Positions 6,724-16,500 of a stretch of DNA of 64,000 bases are shown here, one piece after another. The notes beneath the pieces are model-generated. The model worked only from the letters and a program-made list of their open reading frames with translations, searched no databases and was not told where the DNA came from. This DNA comes from Dryocola sp. LX212 (GTDB lineage Bacteria; Pseudomonadota; Gammaproteobacteria; Enterobacterales; Enterobacteriaceae): the NCBI GenBank assembly GCA_041504365.1, contig CP167917.1, forward strand, positions 4,092,001 through 4,156,000, read 5' to 3'. Numbering within the stretch: position 1 is the first letter of the stretch; the number at the start of each line of letters is the position of its first letter. The translations under genes were made by a program, and so were the position numbers.

Positions 6724-9700
6724 CTAAAACTCAAACTGATAGAGCACATCAAGTGCCTGATCTATGCCAGACACCGCTTCCAGATACAGCTTAGGCATCA
6801 GGCGATAACGGAGCGTCAGCGTCGCCAACGAGTCAAAGATACCCACACCATATTTCACCTGGAGACCCGGCAGTACATAGCCGCTGACCACCACCTGGGA
6901 GGAATCTCCTACCCCTGCGGTATCCAGTGCCAGATTGCTTACGCCAAACGTCTCGCCGATTTTACCCACAACCTGCCCACTTTGTGCAACCCCCAGACCA
7001 ACAAGTGCAGATGCTAATGCGTTGCCGTCGTCACCAGAATTGTTTAAACCCTGGCCGCGAAGCAGGTAGGACAACGCTTGCTGCTGGGACATGGCCGGAT
7101 CGGAAAATATTTCGGCTTTCGGCTCATCCGCCGTTCCCGTGACGCGGACGCCGGCAATAACGTCATCTTCGGTCGCCTCCGGATTACGGATCGCCTCGAT
7201 GTTCAGCAGCGGCTGATCCGGCGGCCCGGAGAACAGCAGCTCCCCTTTACGCACAATCAGATCCTGGCCGTAGGCGTGGAAGCGCCCTTCCGGGATATTG
7301 ATCTGGCCATTCAGCCCCAGCCCCTGGCGGTCCTGCACCATTTTCAGATCGCCATTCAGCTTCGCTTTCAGACCGAAGGCGTCAAGCCGCACGTTGTTGC
7401 CGACGTGGATAATCAGGTTGCTGTTAATCGGAATGCCTGCGGTTTGCGGTTTCTCCGGCTTCAGGTCCTTATCAAGCATCACCTCATCGCTGGAAACGCC
7501 AACCGAGCTTTCCGGAACCTCATGCACCACAATACGCGCCCACGGAATATCGACACGCCCATCAAGTGTGAACAGACTAGGCGTGGCGACAAATTCAACG
7601 TCCGGCGAAACGTCCAGCCGCACCATTGGCGGCACGGTGATGCGCACTTTGTTACCTTTCGCCGCCACGCGCGCGCGCCAGTTATCTAGCTGAGTCCAGT
7701 CCGCGTCCCCGCTCAGGGCGATGTCCCCCTGTTTGGTACGCACGGTACCCGCGAGAGTAGAGTTCATGCCGTTGAAGTTCATGGCTATCTGGCTTGGCTG
7801 CATATCAAACGGCATAAAGTTTCCGTCGATGTCTATGCCGTTAAGCTGTAGCTGCCCGAAGACCTGCGGTCTTTCGACATTGCCACCGAGCCGCAGATTA
7901 GCATTCAGTTTGCCTGCTGCTTTCTCGCCACGAGCGAATATCGCGTTGGCGATAGCCAGATCGAAGCCGCGCAGATTAACGTTGCCGCCAAGATTTCGGC
8001 GCCCCTGCGGATCGGTTACCTGCACCTGGCCGTCGAACTGCCCGTTTTTAGCCACGCGAATCAGCCAGCCCAGCTGGGCGCGATTGTTTTTCAGCTCCGC
8101 ACTCAGGTTAAGCGTGTCGAACGATACCGGCAGCGGGCTGTTATTCACGTCCTGCGTCACCTTCACGCCGCGTCCGTTAAGCGTGACGGTCCCCTGCGGC
8201 AGGCCGCCGGACTCGCTGTCCCAGCTCACATCAGCCTTGCCGCTGAAGGTGCCGCTCGCCTGGGTGGTATCCGGCATAAAGGGCTTGAGCATCGCCAGGT
8301 CAAAGCGGTTAAGATTAACTATCGCCCGCCCCTTCGCACCGGCATCAATGGTCTGCGGTACGCACAGTTCGGCGTTCGGGTTGTTCCAGCAGTGCGGCCC
8401 GATGCTGATTTTCTGCTCTTTGTTACGATAATCCAGCGCGATGGTCCGGTTCAGACTCCACGGCCCCACCGGCGTTTCAAAGCGGGTGTTGGTGAGATTA
8501 CCCTTCCAGCGCTCCTCTGCCCGGTCAAAGCTGCCGCTAAGGCTTAGCTGCCCGGAAACCGGCTCGCCCTGCAGACGCAGCTGCAGCTGGTGCTGCTTCT
8601 CGTTGCCTTTCGCTTCCAGCGTGACGAGGCTTAGATTCACGCCGGGCTGCGCGATACGCTCGATGCGCAGGTTAAGATTGCCGCCAATTTGGTCGGTAGA
8701 TTTCACATCGCCTTTAAGCAATACGCGCGCGATGGAAAGCTCCTGCCAGCGCAAGTTATTGGCGGTCAGATCGGCCAGCAGCTGTGGCGCTTTAACGTCG
8801 CCGCGCACTTTGATCGTGCCCTTCGCCGTACCGCCCAGACCCGGCAGCGCGTTGTCCAGACCCGGCGCGTCGATACTGGCATCCAGCTTCAGATCTTTCG
8901 GACCCAGCTCACCCTTCACCTCCGCGCTGTTGCGGCCCAGCTCCAGATGCAGCCCCGGAATATTCCACTGCATGTAGCTGTTGCCCTTAAGCTTCCCGGA
9001 GACGCTGACTTTATTCTGCTTCACGTTCCCGGCGAGCTTCAGCTCCGGTACGTCTACCTGCCAGGTCCCGCCATAGAGGCTGCCGCTGGTTTTTACCAGC
9101 CCGTCAAGCTTCGCGGGCCAGTCCGGGAACTGCTTAGCGGTATTGATGCCGTCGAGCTTCAGCTCCCCGCGCCAGCTAATCGCCTTGCTCCAGTCGAGCA
9201 CGGCTTTCAGATCGGTGTTGCCCTGCAGTGCTGCAACGCGCAGTTTGTCCAGGTTAAGCTGTTGCTCATTACCTTTGCCATCCAGCGTAATGACGGCGGG
9301 GGGGATCTGCTCGCCCTTCACTGCGGCGCGGAACGACAGTGCATAGTCCGTCATCTTGCCGCTGAACTTCAGCTTCACGTCGTCCGCCTGGTACTCTTTT
9401 TTGTCGGTAAACGGCCAGTAGAGCTGTTTGCTGACCACCTCCAGGTTGAGCGGCAGGCCAGCTTCTGCAAGCTGCGTATGCGCAGTGAGATCCAGGTTGA
9501 CCGGGCCGGAGAGGCTCATGCCGACCTTCAGCACGTCCCGCAGCTCGCCGCCGATCTTCATCTTCACCTTCTCGCCTTTTACAGGGTCGATATTAAGCGT
9601 GGTGTTAAGCGTCAAATCGACCGGCCATTTGTCGCGCAGCTGGGCGCTGCCCGTGGCGTTGACCAGCCCCTGAGACGAGTCCACGTCCAACGTGTCGAGC

Positions 9701-10500
9701 TTAAGATTGCCGTCGATGCTGCTGACCTTTAAAAGCAGGCTGCTGACCAGCAGATCCGTGTCGCCCGTCAGGCGCAGGTTGCTACCGCGGAATTCTTCAA
9801 TATTCAGGTTGAGCGGCAGATGAACGTCGGTCATCTCCGGCAGAACGGGCTTTTCGAACAGCTGCCTGAGCGTCTCGCCCAGCGGCATCTCTTCCGGCTG
9901 CGGATTGTTGATTTTTGGCTCCACCACCTCTTCCTGGGCAACGTCTGCCACCTTCGGCAGGGCGATCAACAGCCCCTCAAGGTTGGTCGGCGTCAGCGTG
10001 ACGTTACGCTCCTGCCAGTTCAGACCGGAGGTAAACTCCATCACCGAGACGGTGGTGTTATCAATCTTAATATTGACGTTATTGAGCGCTACGCGCTCAA
10101 GCGTAAGGGGATAAGGCGTGGTCAGATCGAGCGGTCCGCTGTCCTCTTCGGGGGCAGGTGCTGATGGCGGCATCTTTTTAGTGTCCACAACCACGTCGAC
10201 ATCTTTCAGCGAGAAGTTATTCACGCAGAGGCTGCTGTCGCGCAGGCAGCCGAGCTTCACGGCGAGATTTATCTCTCCCGCTCTCACATCCACTCCGGGC
10301 TGCTCGTAGCGCAGTCCTTTGATACTCAGATTGCGCCAGCCGCCGGTTACGCTGCCGATGTCCAACCCCGGCACCCAGCGGTTTGCCGCGTTAAACAGCA
10401 CGTGCAGGCCGGTGGTGGTCCCCACCAGAAAACCTACCGCGCCAATCAGCAATAAAATAACAACCAGCACCGCGAGGCTTATTTTTTTCCAACGACTCAT
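6724..10500 (-). CDS. tamB: Translocation and assembly module subunit TamB
   Basis: Very large (1258-residue) inner-membrane-anchored periplasmic protein that pairs with TamA and acts in outer-membrane protein or lipid trafficking (E. coli TamB is 1259 aa). An uncleaved anchor (about residues 7-27) is followed by roughly 900 residues of repetitive beta-rich sequence. The C-terminal DUF490 domain contains [18 protein letters not shown] and ends in a hydrophobic, beta-barrel-like QFEF. Its ATG overlaps the tamA stop by four bases (ATGA), so the partners are translationally coupled. Confidence 0.97.
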   Translation of the reverse strand: MSRWKKISLAVLVVILLLIGAVGFLVGTTTGLHVLFNAANRWVPGLDIGSVTGGWRNLSIKGLRYEQPGVDVRAGEINLAVKLGCLRDSSLCVNNFSLKDVDVVVDTKKMPPSAPAPEEDSGPLDLTTPYPLTLERVALNNVNIKIDNTTVSVMEFTSGLNWQERNVTLTPTNLEGLLIALPKVADVAQEEVVEPKINNPQPEEMPLGETLRQLFEKPVLPEMTDVHLPLNLNIEEFRGSNLRLTGDTDLLVSSLLLKVSSIDGNLKLDTLDVDSSQGLVNATGSAQLRDKWPVDLTLNTTLNIDPVKGEKVKMKIGGELRDVLKVGMSLSGPVNLDLTAHTQLAEAGLPLNLEVVSKQLYWPFTDKKEYQADDVKLKFSGKMTDYALSFRAAVKGEQIPPAVITLDGKGNEQQLNLDKLRVAALQGNTDLKAVLDWSKAISWRGELKLDGINTAKQFPDWPAKLDGLVKTSGSLYGGTWQVDVPELKLAGNVKQNKVSVSGKLKGNSYMQWNIPGLHLELGRNSAEVKGELGPKDLKLDASIDAPGLDNALPGLGGTAKGTIKVRGDVKAPQLLADLTANNLRWQELSIARVLLKGDVKSTDQIGGNLNLRIERIAQPGVNLSLVTLEAKGNEKQHQLQLRLQGEPVSGQLSLSGSFDRAEERWKGNLTNTRFETPVGPWSLNRTIALDYRNKEQKISIGPHCWNNPNAELCVPQTIDAGAKGRAIVNLNRFDLAMLKPFMPDTTQASGTFSGKADVSWDSESGGLPQGTVTLNGRGVKVTQDVNNSPLPVSFDTLNLSAELKNNRAQLGWLIRVAKNGQFDGQVQVTDPQGRRNLGGNVNLRGFDLAIANAIFARGEKAAGKLNANLRLGGNVERPQVFGQLQLNGIDIDGNFMPFDMQPSQIAMNFNGMNSTLAGTVRTKQGDIALSGDADWTQLDNWRARVAAKGNKVRITVPPMVRLDVSPDVEFVATPSLFTLDGRVDIPWARIVVHEVPESSVGVSSDEVMLDKDLKPEKPQTAGIPINSNLIIHVGNNVRLDAFGLKAKLNGDLKMVQDRQGLGLNGQINIPEGRFHAYGQDLIVRKGELLFSGPPDQPLLNIEAIRNPEATEDDVIAGVRVTGTADEPKAEIFSDPAMSQQQALSYLLRGQGLNNSGDDGNALASALVGLGVAQSGQVVGKIGETFGVSNLALDTAGVGDSSQVVVSGYVLPGLQVKYGVGIFDSLATLTLRYRLMPKLYLEAVSGIDQALDVLYQFEF

Positions 10501-12230
10501 AGTTCAGGCCCCAGACCGATGTAAAACTGCAATCCGTGTTCGTCTTTATCACCTACCGGCACGGCGAGGTCGAGCTTAATCGGCCCGACCGGCGACTGCC
10601 AGCGCACGCCGACACCGGCGCCGGTTTTAAAGTTGCTCTGTTTGATATCGTTAACCGCCTCGCCGGAATCGACGAAGGCCGCGCCCCACCACTTACCGCT
10701 GACGTTGTACTGATACTCCAGCGAGCCTGTAGCGAGCTTCGACGCACCGGTCAGCTCGCCCTTGTCGTTTTCAGGGGAGATAGATTTGTATTTATAACCA
10801 CGAATACTGCGGTCGCCACCGGCGAAGAAACGCAGGTCGGGCGGGACTTTCTCAAAGTCGCTGGTTTCAATCCAGCCCACGTTACCGCGCACCACAAAAC
10901 GGTGTTTGTCATACAGCGTGCGGATCCATACCTGTTGAGCCTGCACGACGGCGAAGTCCACGTCAGACCCCCAGGCCGTATTGGAAACATCAATCGAGTA
11001 GCGCTGCGAGTCGCCCCAGGTCGGCATTAAACCACCCCGGGAACGGGTACGATTGAGGCTTACCCCCGGGTAAAGCAGCATGGTGGTGTTGGTAACATCC
11101 GCCTGGGTAAAGTGATCGAGGCTCCAGCGCAGGTTGATCGCGTGCTGCCAGCCGCTGGACAGATCCCAGTAGCGTGAAATAGCGAGCGTGCTTGAATCGG
11201 ATTTTGTATCGTTGAGGTCGGTATTTTTAAAGCCGCCCTGCATCAGATAATACTGTTCGAGCGGGTTTTTCAGCAGCGGGACTTTATAGCTGAAGTCGAA
11301 AATCTGCTCGGGCGCGGAAATGCTGACGCTTGTCGTCAGGCTGTGTCCGTAGGAGTTCATCCACGGTTTTTTCCACGATGCCTTTACGCGAGGCCCGACG
11401 TCGGTGGAATAGCCCACGCCGGTTTCAATAGTGTTTTCCGTGCGCGGCGACATCACGCCGTGCAAGGGTAAAATTTTCGTTTCGCGGGATTTATCGAACT
11501 CCGGCGCAACCACCACGGAGTTAAACCAGCCGGTGGCCGACAGGCGCCGATTCAATTCAGCGAGGTCTTTCGACTGGTAGTAATCGCCTTTTTTAAACGG
11601 CACCAGGTTTTGCAGGTATTCTTCTCGGATCTGCGATCCTTCGAACGTCACGTCCCCAAAGCGATAGCGCTTCCCGCTGTTGTAATCGATATCCCAGAAG
11701 GCCTGATGGCGGGCAAGCGAAACGCCCAGCTGGCTCTTGTCGAACTGGCTGTCGAAATAGCCTTTACGCAGCGAGATACTGGTCAGGCTTTTTTTAAAAC
11801 TTTCATAGTCGCCGTGATTGAGCACGGTGCCGTTTTTCGGCCTGTCGTTCAGCAGATCCAGGAAGTCTTTATCTTCCCGGGCGCCGCCTCGCAGAATAAC
11901 ATCGGTACCGCCAATCAGCACCGGCGGGCCCGCTTCGACTTTTGCGAGCAGCACCTGACGGCCTTTTGCCGGTGGCGGACGCAGATCAAATTCTATAGTC
12001 GGCTCATAGTAGCCGAGCGCTTTTAGCCCTTTACGGATAGCATCATCCACGCGGGCGCGGAAACGCCTGTCCGGCGTCACTTCGTCACCCTGAATGGTCG
12101 AAAGCTGGGCGCGGACGTTTTTTTCCAGCTCCCCGCTTAGCCCTTCAACCTGTAATCGTACGTTGGCAGCACTTGCCCAGGTGCTGGCCAGGCATAAACT
12201 TGCCAGACATAAAAATCGGATTCTTGGCAC
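10497..12230 (-). CDS. tamA: Outer-membrane translocation and assembly module subunit TamA
   Basis: Omp85-family outer-membrane protein of 577 residues, equal to E. coli TamA. Signal peptide residues 1-21 (ending TWASA) precede three POTRA domains (about 22-265). A 16-strand beta-barrel follows, with the diagnostic [13 protein letters not shown] segment and a C-terminal [11 protein letters not shown] strand. It partners TamB, encoded immediately downstream with a four-base overlap. The gene is divergent from msrA, and the 221-base gap between them must hold both promoters; I did not identify them with confidence. Confidence 0.97.
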   Translation of the reverse strand: MPRIRFLCLASLCLASTWASAANVRLQVEGLSGELEKNVRAQLSTIQGDEVTPDRRFRARVDDAIRKGLKALGYYEPTIEFDLRPPPAKGRQVLLAKVEAGPPVLIGGTDVILRGGAREDKDFLDLLNDRPKNGTVLNHGDYESFKKSLTSISLRKGYFDSQFDKSQLGVSLARHQAFWDIDYNSGKRYRFGDVTFEGSQIREEYLQNLVPFKKGDYYQSKDLAELNRRLSATGWFNSVVVAPEFDKSRETKILPLHGVMSPRTENTIETGVGYSTDVGPRVKASWKKPWMNSYGHSLTTSVSISAPEQIFDFSYKVPLLKNPLEQYYLMQGGFKNTDLNDTKSDSSTLAISRYWDLSSGWQHAINLRWSLDHFTQADVTNTTMLLYPGVSLNRTRSRGGLMPTWGDSQRYSIDVSNTAWGSDVDFAVVQAQQVWIRTLYDKHRFVVRGNVGWIETSDFEKVPPDLRFFAGGDRSIRGYKYKSISPENDKGELTGASKLATGSLEYQYNVSGKWWGAAFVDSGEAVNDIKQSNFKTGAGVGVRWQSPVGPIKLDLAVPVGDKDEHGLQFYIGLGPEL

Positions 12231-12451
12231 GTTTTCTCCTGAAGATCCTTCACGTCCCTGCTCAGAAACGCTGATACCGCTCCGCGGTTTAACAAAACCC
12301 CAACAAAGGGGGTTGAAATCTGCTCAAACACCCAAATAATTCTTATATGTACTGTAGTCTTATAAATCGCAGTTATTGTCCGCAATTCCACGCCGGGTTA
12401 CAACCGCGTAACGGTTGAGCTCACTATTCGCCTTATCGGGAGAAAAAATTC

Positions 12452-13090
12452 ATGTCACTCTTCGAGAAAACCCATCCCGTTGCGCAGTCAGAGGCCCTGC
12501 CAGGCCGCAACACGCCCATGCCGGTGGCCTCACTGCACGCGGTGAATGAACACTCTATGACCAATGTACCAGAAGGCATGGAAATCGCTTATTTTGCGAT
12601 GGGCTGCTTCTGGGGCGTTGAACGACTTTTCTGGCAGGTGCCGGGAGTTTATAGCACAGCGGCTGGTTATGCGGCGGGCTATACGCCAAACCCAACCTAC
12701 CGAGAAGTTTGCAGCGGCCAGACTGGACACACCGAGGCGGTCCGCGTGGTGTATGACCCAGCGGTTGTGAGCTACGGAGAACTGCTGCATATTTTCTGGG
12801 AAAATCACGATCCAGCCCAGGGGATGCGCCAGGGCGGCGACGTCGGCACCCAGTACCGCTCAGGCATTTATCCGCTAACGCCAGAACAGGATACAGCGGC
12901 ACGAGCAAGCCTTGAGCGCTTCCAGGCCGCCATGGTCGCGGCAGGCGATAAGCGCCAGGTAACCACGGAAATCGTCAACGCCGGTCCGTTCTACTACGCC
13001 GAAGACGACCACCAGCAGTATCTGCACAAGAACCCGTACGGCTACTGTGGTATCGGCGGGATTGGTGTTTGTCTGCCGCCTCAGGGGTGA
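12452..13090 (+). CDS. msrA: Peptide-methionine (S)-S-oxide reductase MsrA
   Basis: Cytoplasmic repair enzyme that reduces methionine-S-sulfoxide in proteins and free methionine. The 212 residues equal E. coli MsrA. The catalytic GCFWG motif is at 51-55 (Cys52), and the resolving cysteines are in the C-terminal [11 protein letters not shown] (Cys199, Cys207). The ATG follows CGGGAGAAAAA. The gene is divergent from tamA, as in E. coli; the parDE pair inserted just downstream is not found there in E. coli. Confidence 0.97.
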   Translation: MSLFEKTHPVAQSEALPGRNTPMPVASLHAVNEHSMTNVPEGMEIAYFAMGCFWGVERLFWQVPGVYSTAAGYAAGYTPNPTYREVCSGQTGHTEAVRVVYDPAVVSYGELLHIFWENHDPAQGMRQGGDVGTQYRSGIYPLTPEQDTAARASLERFQAAMVAAGDKRQVTTEIVNAGPFYYAEDDHQQYLHKNPYGYCGIGGIGVCLPPQG

Positions 13091-13148
13091 TGACTGTTAG
13101 GGCAGCCAAACTGTTTTAGTTTGTTGTAGAATTAATATCCACAATCGC

Positions 13149-13190
13149 TATACTCCTTTGTAAGATCAAATCTTACAAAGGAGGAGGATT
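13149..13190 (+). promoter_or_regulatory. parDE promoter and perfect inverted-repeat operator overlapping the ribosome site
   Basis: A -10-like TATACT (13149-13154) is followed by a perfect inverted repeat at 13153-13183. Its arms are 14 bases (CTCCTTTGTAAGAT and its complement) with a CAA spacer. The right arm contains the AAAGGAG of the parD ribosome site, and GGAGGA continues to 13188. This is the expected autoregulatory operator for a ribbon-helix-helix antitoxin. The same bases in mRNA would form a hairpin sequestering the Shine-Dalgarno sequence. Confidence 0.8.
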
Positions 13191-13457
13191 ATGGCGCGCA
13201 CGATGACTGTAGATCTCGGTGACGAGCTACGTGAGTTCATTGATTTATTAGTAGAGGCTGGTGATTACAGAACCCAGAGCGAAGTTTTACGAGATGCTTT
13301 ACGTCTGCTAAAAGAAAAGCAGGCCGCCTCTAAGCTTCAGGCTTTGAAAGAATTATTAGCGGAAGGCATCAACAGCGGAACGCCTGAAGCCTGGGAAAAA
13401 GATACTTTTCTACAACGGATGAAAGAAAAGGTGAAATCAAGGAATGAAAACAGTTGA
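13191..13457 (+). CDS. parD: Type II antitoxin, ParD family
   Basis: 88-residue antitoxin. Residues 1-45 form a ribbon-helix-helix DNA-binding domain (TMTVDLGDELREFIDLLVEA, then YRTQSEVLRDALRLL). The charged C-terminus (about 50-88) would wrap the toxin. It should neutralise ParE and, with it, repress its own promoter at the adjacent palindrome. The ATG is directly downstream of GGAGGAGGATT. Its 3' end overlaps the toxin gene by 14 bases. Base composition is more AT-rich than that of msrA or paeA, which suggests acquisition. Confidence 0.88.
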   Translation: MARTMTVDLGDELREFIDLLVEAGDYRTQSEVLRDALRLLKEKQAASKLQALKELLAEGINSGTPEAWEKDTFLQRMKEKVKSRNENS

Positions 13458-13740
13458 GCTAACGCCTAAAGCCACAGAGGACCTGGAGTCTATCTGGTTA
13501 TACAGCTACGACCGTTACGGCGAAACGAAGGCCGATGAATACATCGACAGGATTTCGATGGTCCTGAAGATGCTGATAAGCCATGAGATAGGGACTTCCA
13601 GACCTGAATTAGGTAAAAACATCTTCTCTCTACCAGCTGAACAACACGTGATCTTTTTTGTCAGCCATTGCTCCCGCATCACAGTGATTCGTATATTAAG
13701 CCATGCTCAGGATGCGCTCAGGCATTTAGCCTGGTATTAG
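13444..13740 (+). CDS. parE: Type II toxin, ParE/RelE superfamily
   Basis: 98-residue toxin. It begins MKTVELTPKATEDLESIWLY, the usual ParE opening of a strand followed by the first helix. It continues with a helical hairpin (YGETKADEYIDRISMVLKML) and the C-terminal strand pair around VIFFVSHCSRITVIRILS. ParE toxins poison DNA gyrase, though closely related RelE toxins cleave mRNA; pairing with ParD favours ParE. The start overlaps parD by 14 bases and GGAAT lies just upstream, so toxin translation depends on antitoxin translation. The gene looks intact. Confidence 0.87.
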   Translation: MKTVELTPKATEDLESIWLYSYDRYGETKADEYIDRISMVLKMLISHEIGTSRPELGKNIFSLPAEQHVIFFVSHCSRITVIRILSHAQDALRHLAWY

Positions 13741-13890
13741 CGCCAGTGGCAGCCCCTCCCCGCCTTACGCTATACTACCCGTTGAATTTGCTGACATGCT
13801 TCACGAGAGCGGCCAGCATTTTTTATGTATGACCCCAATGGATTTTCAACTTCCCCTTCCGAGGATCTGGCCACAACAGCCAGAAAAATT

Positions 13891-15228
13891 ATGTTAAACA
13901 GTATTTTAGTGATACTTCTCTTAATCTCCGTCAGCGCGTTTTTTTCGATATCCGAAATCTCGCTGGCCGCCTCCCGTAAAATTAAGCTCAAGCTGCTGGC
14001 TGATGAGGGCAACGTTAACGCACAGCGCGTGCTGAAGATGCAGGAAATGCCCGGCATGTTCTTTACCGTGGTGCAGATTGGCCTGAACGCGGTGGCAATA
14101 CTTGGCGGTATCGTCGGTGACGCGGCGTTTTCCCCGGCCTTTAAGTCGCTGCTGGAACGCTTCTTCTCACCGGAGATGTCGGATCAGCTCAGCTTTATTA
14201 TCTCCTTTACCCTTGTCACCAGCCTGTTCATCCTTTTTGCAGACCTCACCCCGAAACGCATCGGTATGATTTCGCCTGAAGCTGTAGCACTGCGAATCAT
14301 CAACCCGATGCGCTTCTGTCTGTATATCTTCCGCCCGCTGGTCTGGTTCTTCAACGGCCTGGCCAATATGATTTTCCGCATCTTCAAGCTGCCGATGGTG
14401 CGCAACGACGACATCACCTCCGACGACGTTTACGCCGTGTTTGAAGCCGGTGCGCTGGCGGGCGTGCTGCGCAAGCAGGAGCACGAGCTGATTGAGAACG
14501 TGTTTGAACTGGAGTCACGTACCGTGCCGTCGTCGATGACCTCGCGCGAAAACATCATCTGGTTCGATCTGCATGAAGACGAGCAGAGCCTGAAGAACAA
14601 AATTGCCGAGCATCCTCACTCCAAGTTCCTGGTGTGCAACGGGGATATCGATCATATCGTCGGCTATGTGGACTCTAAGGAGCTGCTGAACCGCGTGCTG
14701 GGCAACCAGAGCATGGCGCTTAATAGCGGCGTGCACCTGCGCAATACGCTGATTGTGCCTGACACCCTGACGCTCTCCGAAGCGCTGGAAAGCTTCAAGA
14801 CCGCCGGGGAAGACTTCGCGGTGATCATGAATGAATACGCGCTGGTCGTCGGTATCATCACCCTGAACGACGTAATGACCACGCTGATGGGCGATCTGGT
14901 CGGCCAGGGCATGGAAGAGCAGATTGTTGCCCGCGACGAGAACTCGTGGCTGGTTGAGGGCGGCACGCCGATCGACGACGTGATGCGCGTGCTGGATATC
15001 GACGAGTTCCCGCAGAACGGGAACTACGAGACCATCGGCGGCTTCATGATGTTTATGCTGCGTAAAATTCCGAAGCGCACCGACTCGGTGAAGTTCTCCG
15101 GCTACAAGTTCGAGGTGGTGGATATTGATAACTACCGCATCGACCAGCTGCTGGTGACCCGCATCGATAATAAACCGTCGGGGCTGTCGCCTAAGCTGCC
15201 GGATGCCGAAGAGCAGAATGCAGGTTAA
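13891..15228 (+). CDS. paeA: Polyamine export protein PaeA (YtfL), CNNM/CorC family
   Basis: Inner-membrane protein of 445 residues (E. coli 447), reported as an exporter of putrescine and cadaverine. An N-terminal CNNM (DUF21) domain has four hydrophobic segments in about residues 1-190, including FTVVQIGLNAVAILGGIVGD. It is followed by paired CBS domains (about 200-335) and a CorC/HlyC C-terminal domain. The ATG at 13891 (MLNSILVILL) matches E. coli. It has only a weak ribosome site, and the in-frame upstream ATG at 13825 gives a 22-residue extension with no family match. A TATACT at 13771 is a plausible -10. The gene is flanked by two insertions relative to E. coli: parDE before and the carbamoyl-transfer island after. 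Confidence 0.93.
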   Translation: MLNSILVILLLISVSAFFSISEISLAASRKIKLKLLADEGNVNAQRVLKMQEMPGMFFTVVQIGLNAVAILGGIVGDAAFSPAFKSLLERFFSPEMSDQLSFIISFTLVTSLFILFADLTPKRIGMISPEAVALRIINPMRFCLYIFRPLVWFFNGLANMIFRIFKLPMVRNDDITSDDVYAVFEAGALAGVLRKQEHELIENVFELESRTVPSSMTSRENIIWFDLHEDEQSLKNKIAEHPHSKFLVCNGDIDHIVGYVDSKELLNRVLGNQSMALNSGVHLRNTLIVPDTLTLSEALESFKTAGEDFAVIMNEYALVVGIITLNDVMTTLMGDLVGQGMEEQIVARDENSWLVEGGTPIDDVMRVLDIDEFPQNGNYETIGGFMMFMLRKIPKRTDSVKFSGYKFEVVDIDNYRIDQLLVTRIDNKPSGLSPKLPDAEEQNAG

Positions 15229-15233
15229 ATGAG

Positions 15234-15263
15234 AATATGCCGCCCAACCGGGCGGCATTTTTT
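15234..15263. terminator. Bidirectional terminator between paeA and the carbamate kinase gene
   Basis: Stem ATGCCGCC / GGCGGCAT with loop CAACCG?-type centre (CCAACCGG), followed on the plus strand by a run of eight T. It lies between convergent stops; the minus-strand T tract is weak, so it mainly serves paeA. Confidence 0.85.
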
Positions 15264-16169
15264 TTACAGATGTACCCGAGTTCCCTTCTGTCCCGCCAGA
15301 ATAGCCGGGGCGTCTTTTAACGCGCCAATCCACGCCACGTTCCCCGTCCGTTCCACAAACTCGATGACGGCCTCCGCTTTCGGCCCCATCGCCCCGTCCG
15401 GTGCGGCAAACGGTTTTAGCTGCGCCGTCGTTACGTCTTCCAGCGCTCTCGCCTGCGGCGTTCCCCAGTCCTGGTAAACCGCATCCGCGTCGGTGAGTAT
15501 CATCAGGTGCTCAGCTTCTAGCTCCACCGCCAGCCGCGACGCGGTGAGATCTTTATCGATTACAGCCTCCACGCCGCAGTACCCTTGAGTAACCGGCACG
15601 ACCGGCATGCCGCCGCCGCCCGCGCAGACCACCACGTGATCCAGCGCCAGCAGCCCTTTGATGCCCTCAACGTCCAGCACTCGCTGAGGGCGCGGGGAGG
15701 CCACCACGCGGCGGATGTACTGACCATCCTGCTTCATCTGCCAGCCATACTGCGCGCGCAGCTCCGCCTCCTGCTCCGGTGAGTAAACAGGGCCGATGTA
15801 TTTCCCCGGCGTCTGAAAAGCAGGATCGTCACCGTGCACCTCCACCCGCGTCAGCAGCGTGCTGACCAGCGGCATCCCTGCCGCTTGTCCCAGCTTCTGG
15901 GTAATCATGTAGCCCAGCATCCCCTGGGTTTCCGCCACCAGAATATCCAGCGGATAAGGCGGTGCCGCCGGGTAGGCCAGGTTTTGCAGGGCGAGCAGCC
16001 CAACCTGCGGACCATTGCCGTGGACTATCACCACGCGGTAATCGCGGCTCAGCGTCTCCACCACATCCGCCACCAGCGCAATATTTTTATATTGATTCTC
16101 TGCGGACAAAACTTCCCCGCGCTGCAATAACGCATTTCCCCCCAGGGCAATAACCAGCGTCTTCTTCAT
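15264..16169 (-). CDS. ybcF: Carbamate kinase family protein (YbcF/AllK-like)
   Basis: 301-residue amino-acid kinase-fold enzyme predicted to convert carbamoyl phosphate and ADP to ATP, CO2 and ammonia. The N-terminus KKTLVIALGGNALLQRGE and the VHGNGPQVGLLALQN motif are diagnostic of carbamate kinase. AVIDKDLTASRLAVELEAE and LTDADAVYQDWGTPQ fit the nucleotide and phosphate site, and GAMGPKAEAVIEFVE is the C-terminal signature. The sequence is closer to E. coli YbcF (allantoin locus) than to arginine-deiminase ArcC. The ATG at 16169 follows GAGGAAATAT; the longer frame to 16274 runs into AT-rich intergenic DNA. It is transcribed divergently from the MFS-fdrA operon, whereas in E. coli the kinase gene lies in the same direction as fdrA. 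Confidence 0.9.
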   Translation of the reverse strand: MKKTLVIALGGNALLQRGEVLSAENQYKNIALVADVVETLSRDYRVVIVHGNGPQVGLLALQNLAYPAAPPYPLDILVAETQGMLGYMITQKLGQAAGMPLVSTLLTRVEVHGDDPAFQTPGKYIGPVYSPEQEAELRAQYGWQMKQDGQYIRRVVASPRPQRVLDVEGIKGLLALDHVVVCAGGGGMPVVPVTQGYCGVEAVIDKDLTASRLAVELEAEHLMILTDADAVYQDWGTPQARALEDVTTAQLKPFAAPDGAMGPKAEAVIEFVERTGNVAWIGALKDAPAILAGQKGTRVHL

Positions 16170-16500
16170 ATATTTCCTCATCAGGCTGTTAGTTAATGAG
16201 CAACAAAATAAATAACTGATGAAGTTAAAATGTGATCTGCACGGCATGAAGGTGATTACCAAATTTATTTTCACAATTCAGCAAGCCATAAGGATAATTA
16301 TAAAAAACCTCCCCGCCGCGTCATTGTTTAAAATTTTTTAATAATAAATCGACGGCGGAGGCACTACTCAAAAGGAAATTATCACAATCGGGCAAGTGTG
16401 ATATTGCTCAAAAGATTCTCAGGCCCGCCCCGCTATGGTAGCGCCATCAGCTCTTACTTTTTGTTGAAAATCGGGTATTTAAGTTACTAAGGAAATTAAC
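16170..16500. promoter_or_regulatory. Divergent regulatory region of the carbamoyl-transfer island
   Basis: 331 bases, AT-rich, between the kinase gene and the MFS gene. An interrupted palindrome TATCACA-N10-TGTGATA lies at 16380-16403 and is a candidate operator for the LysR regulator of the locus. CTCAAAAG occurs at 16367-16374 and again at 16407-16414, exactly 40 bases apart, on either side of that palindrome. The MFS ribosome site is AAGGAAATTAAC before 16501. I could not assign promoters firmly. Confidence 0.5.

Noticed and set aside
8689-9732. Plus-strand 347-codon open frame
   Set aside because: Antisense to tamB, with low-complexity His/Arg/Leu-rich sequence and no family resemblance.
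14515-15333. Minus-strand 272-codon open frame
   Set aside because: Lies antisense to the CBS/CorC part of paeA and across its terminator; no ribosome site or domain.
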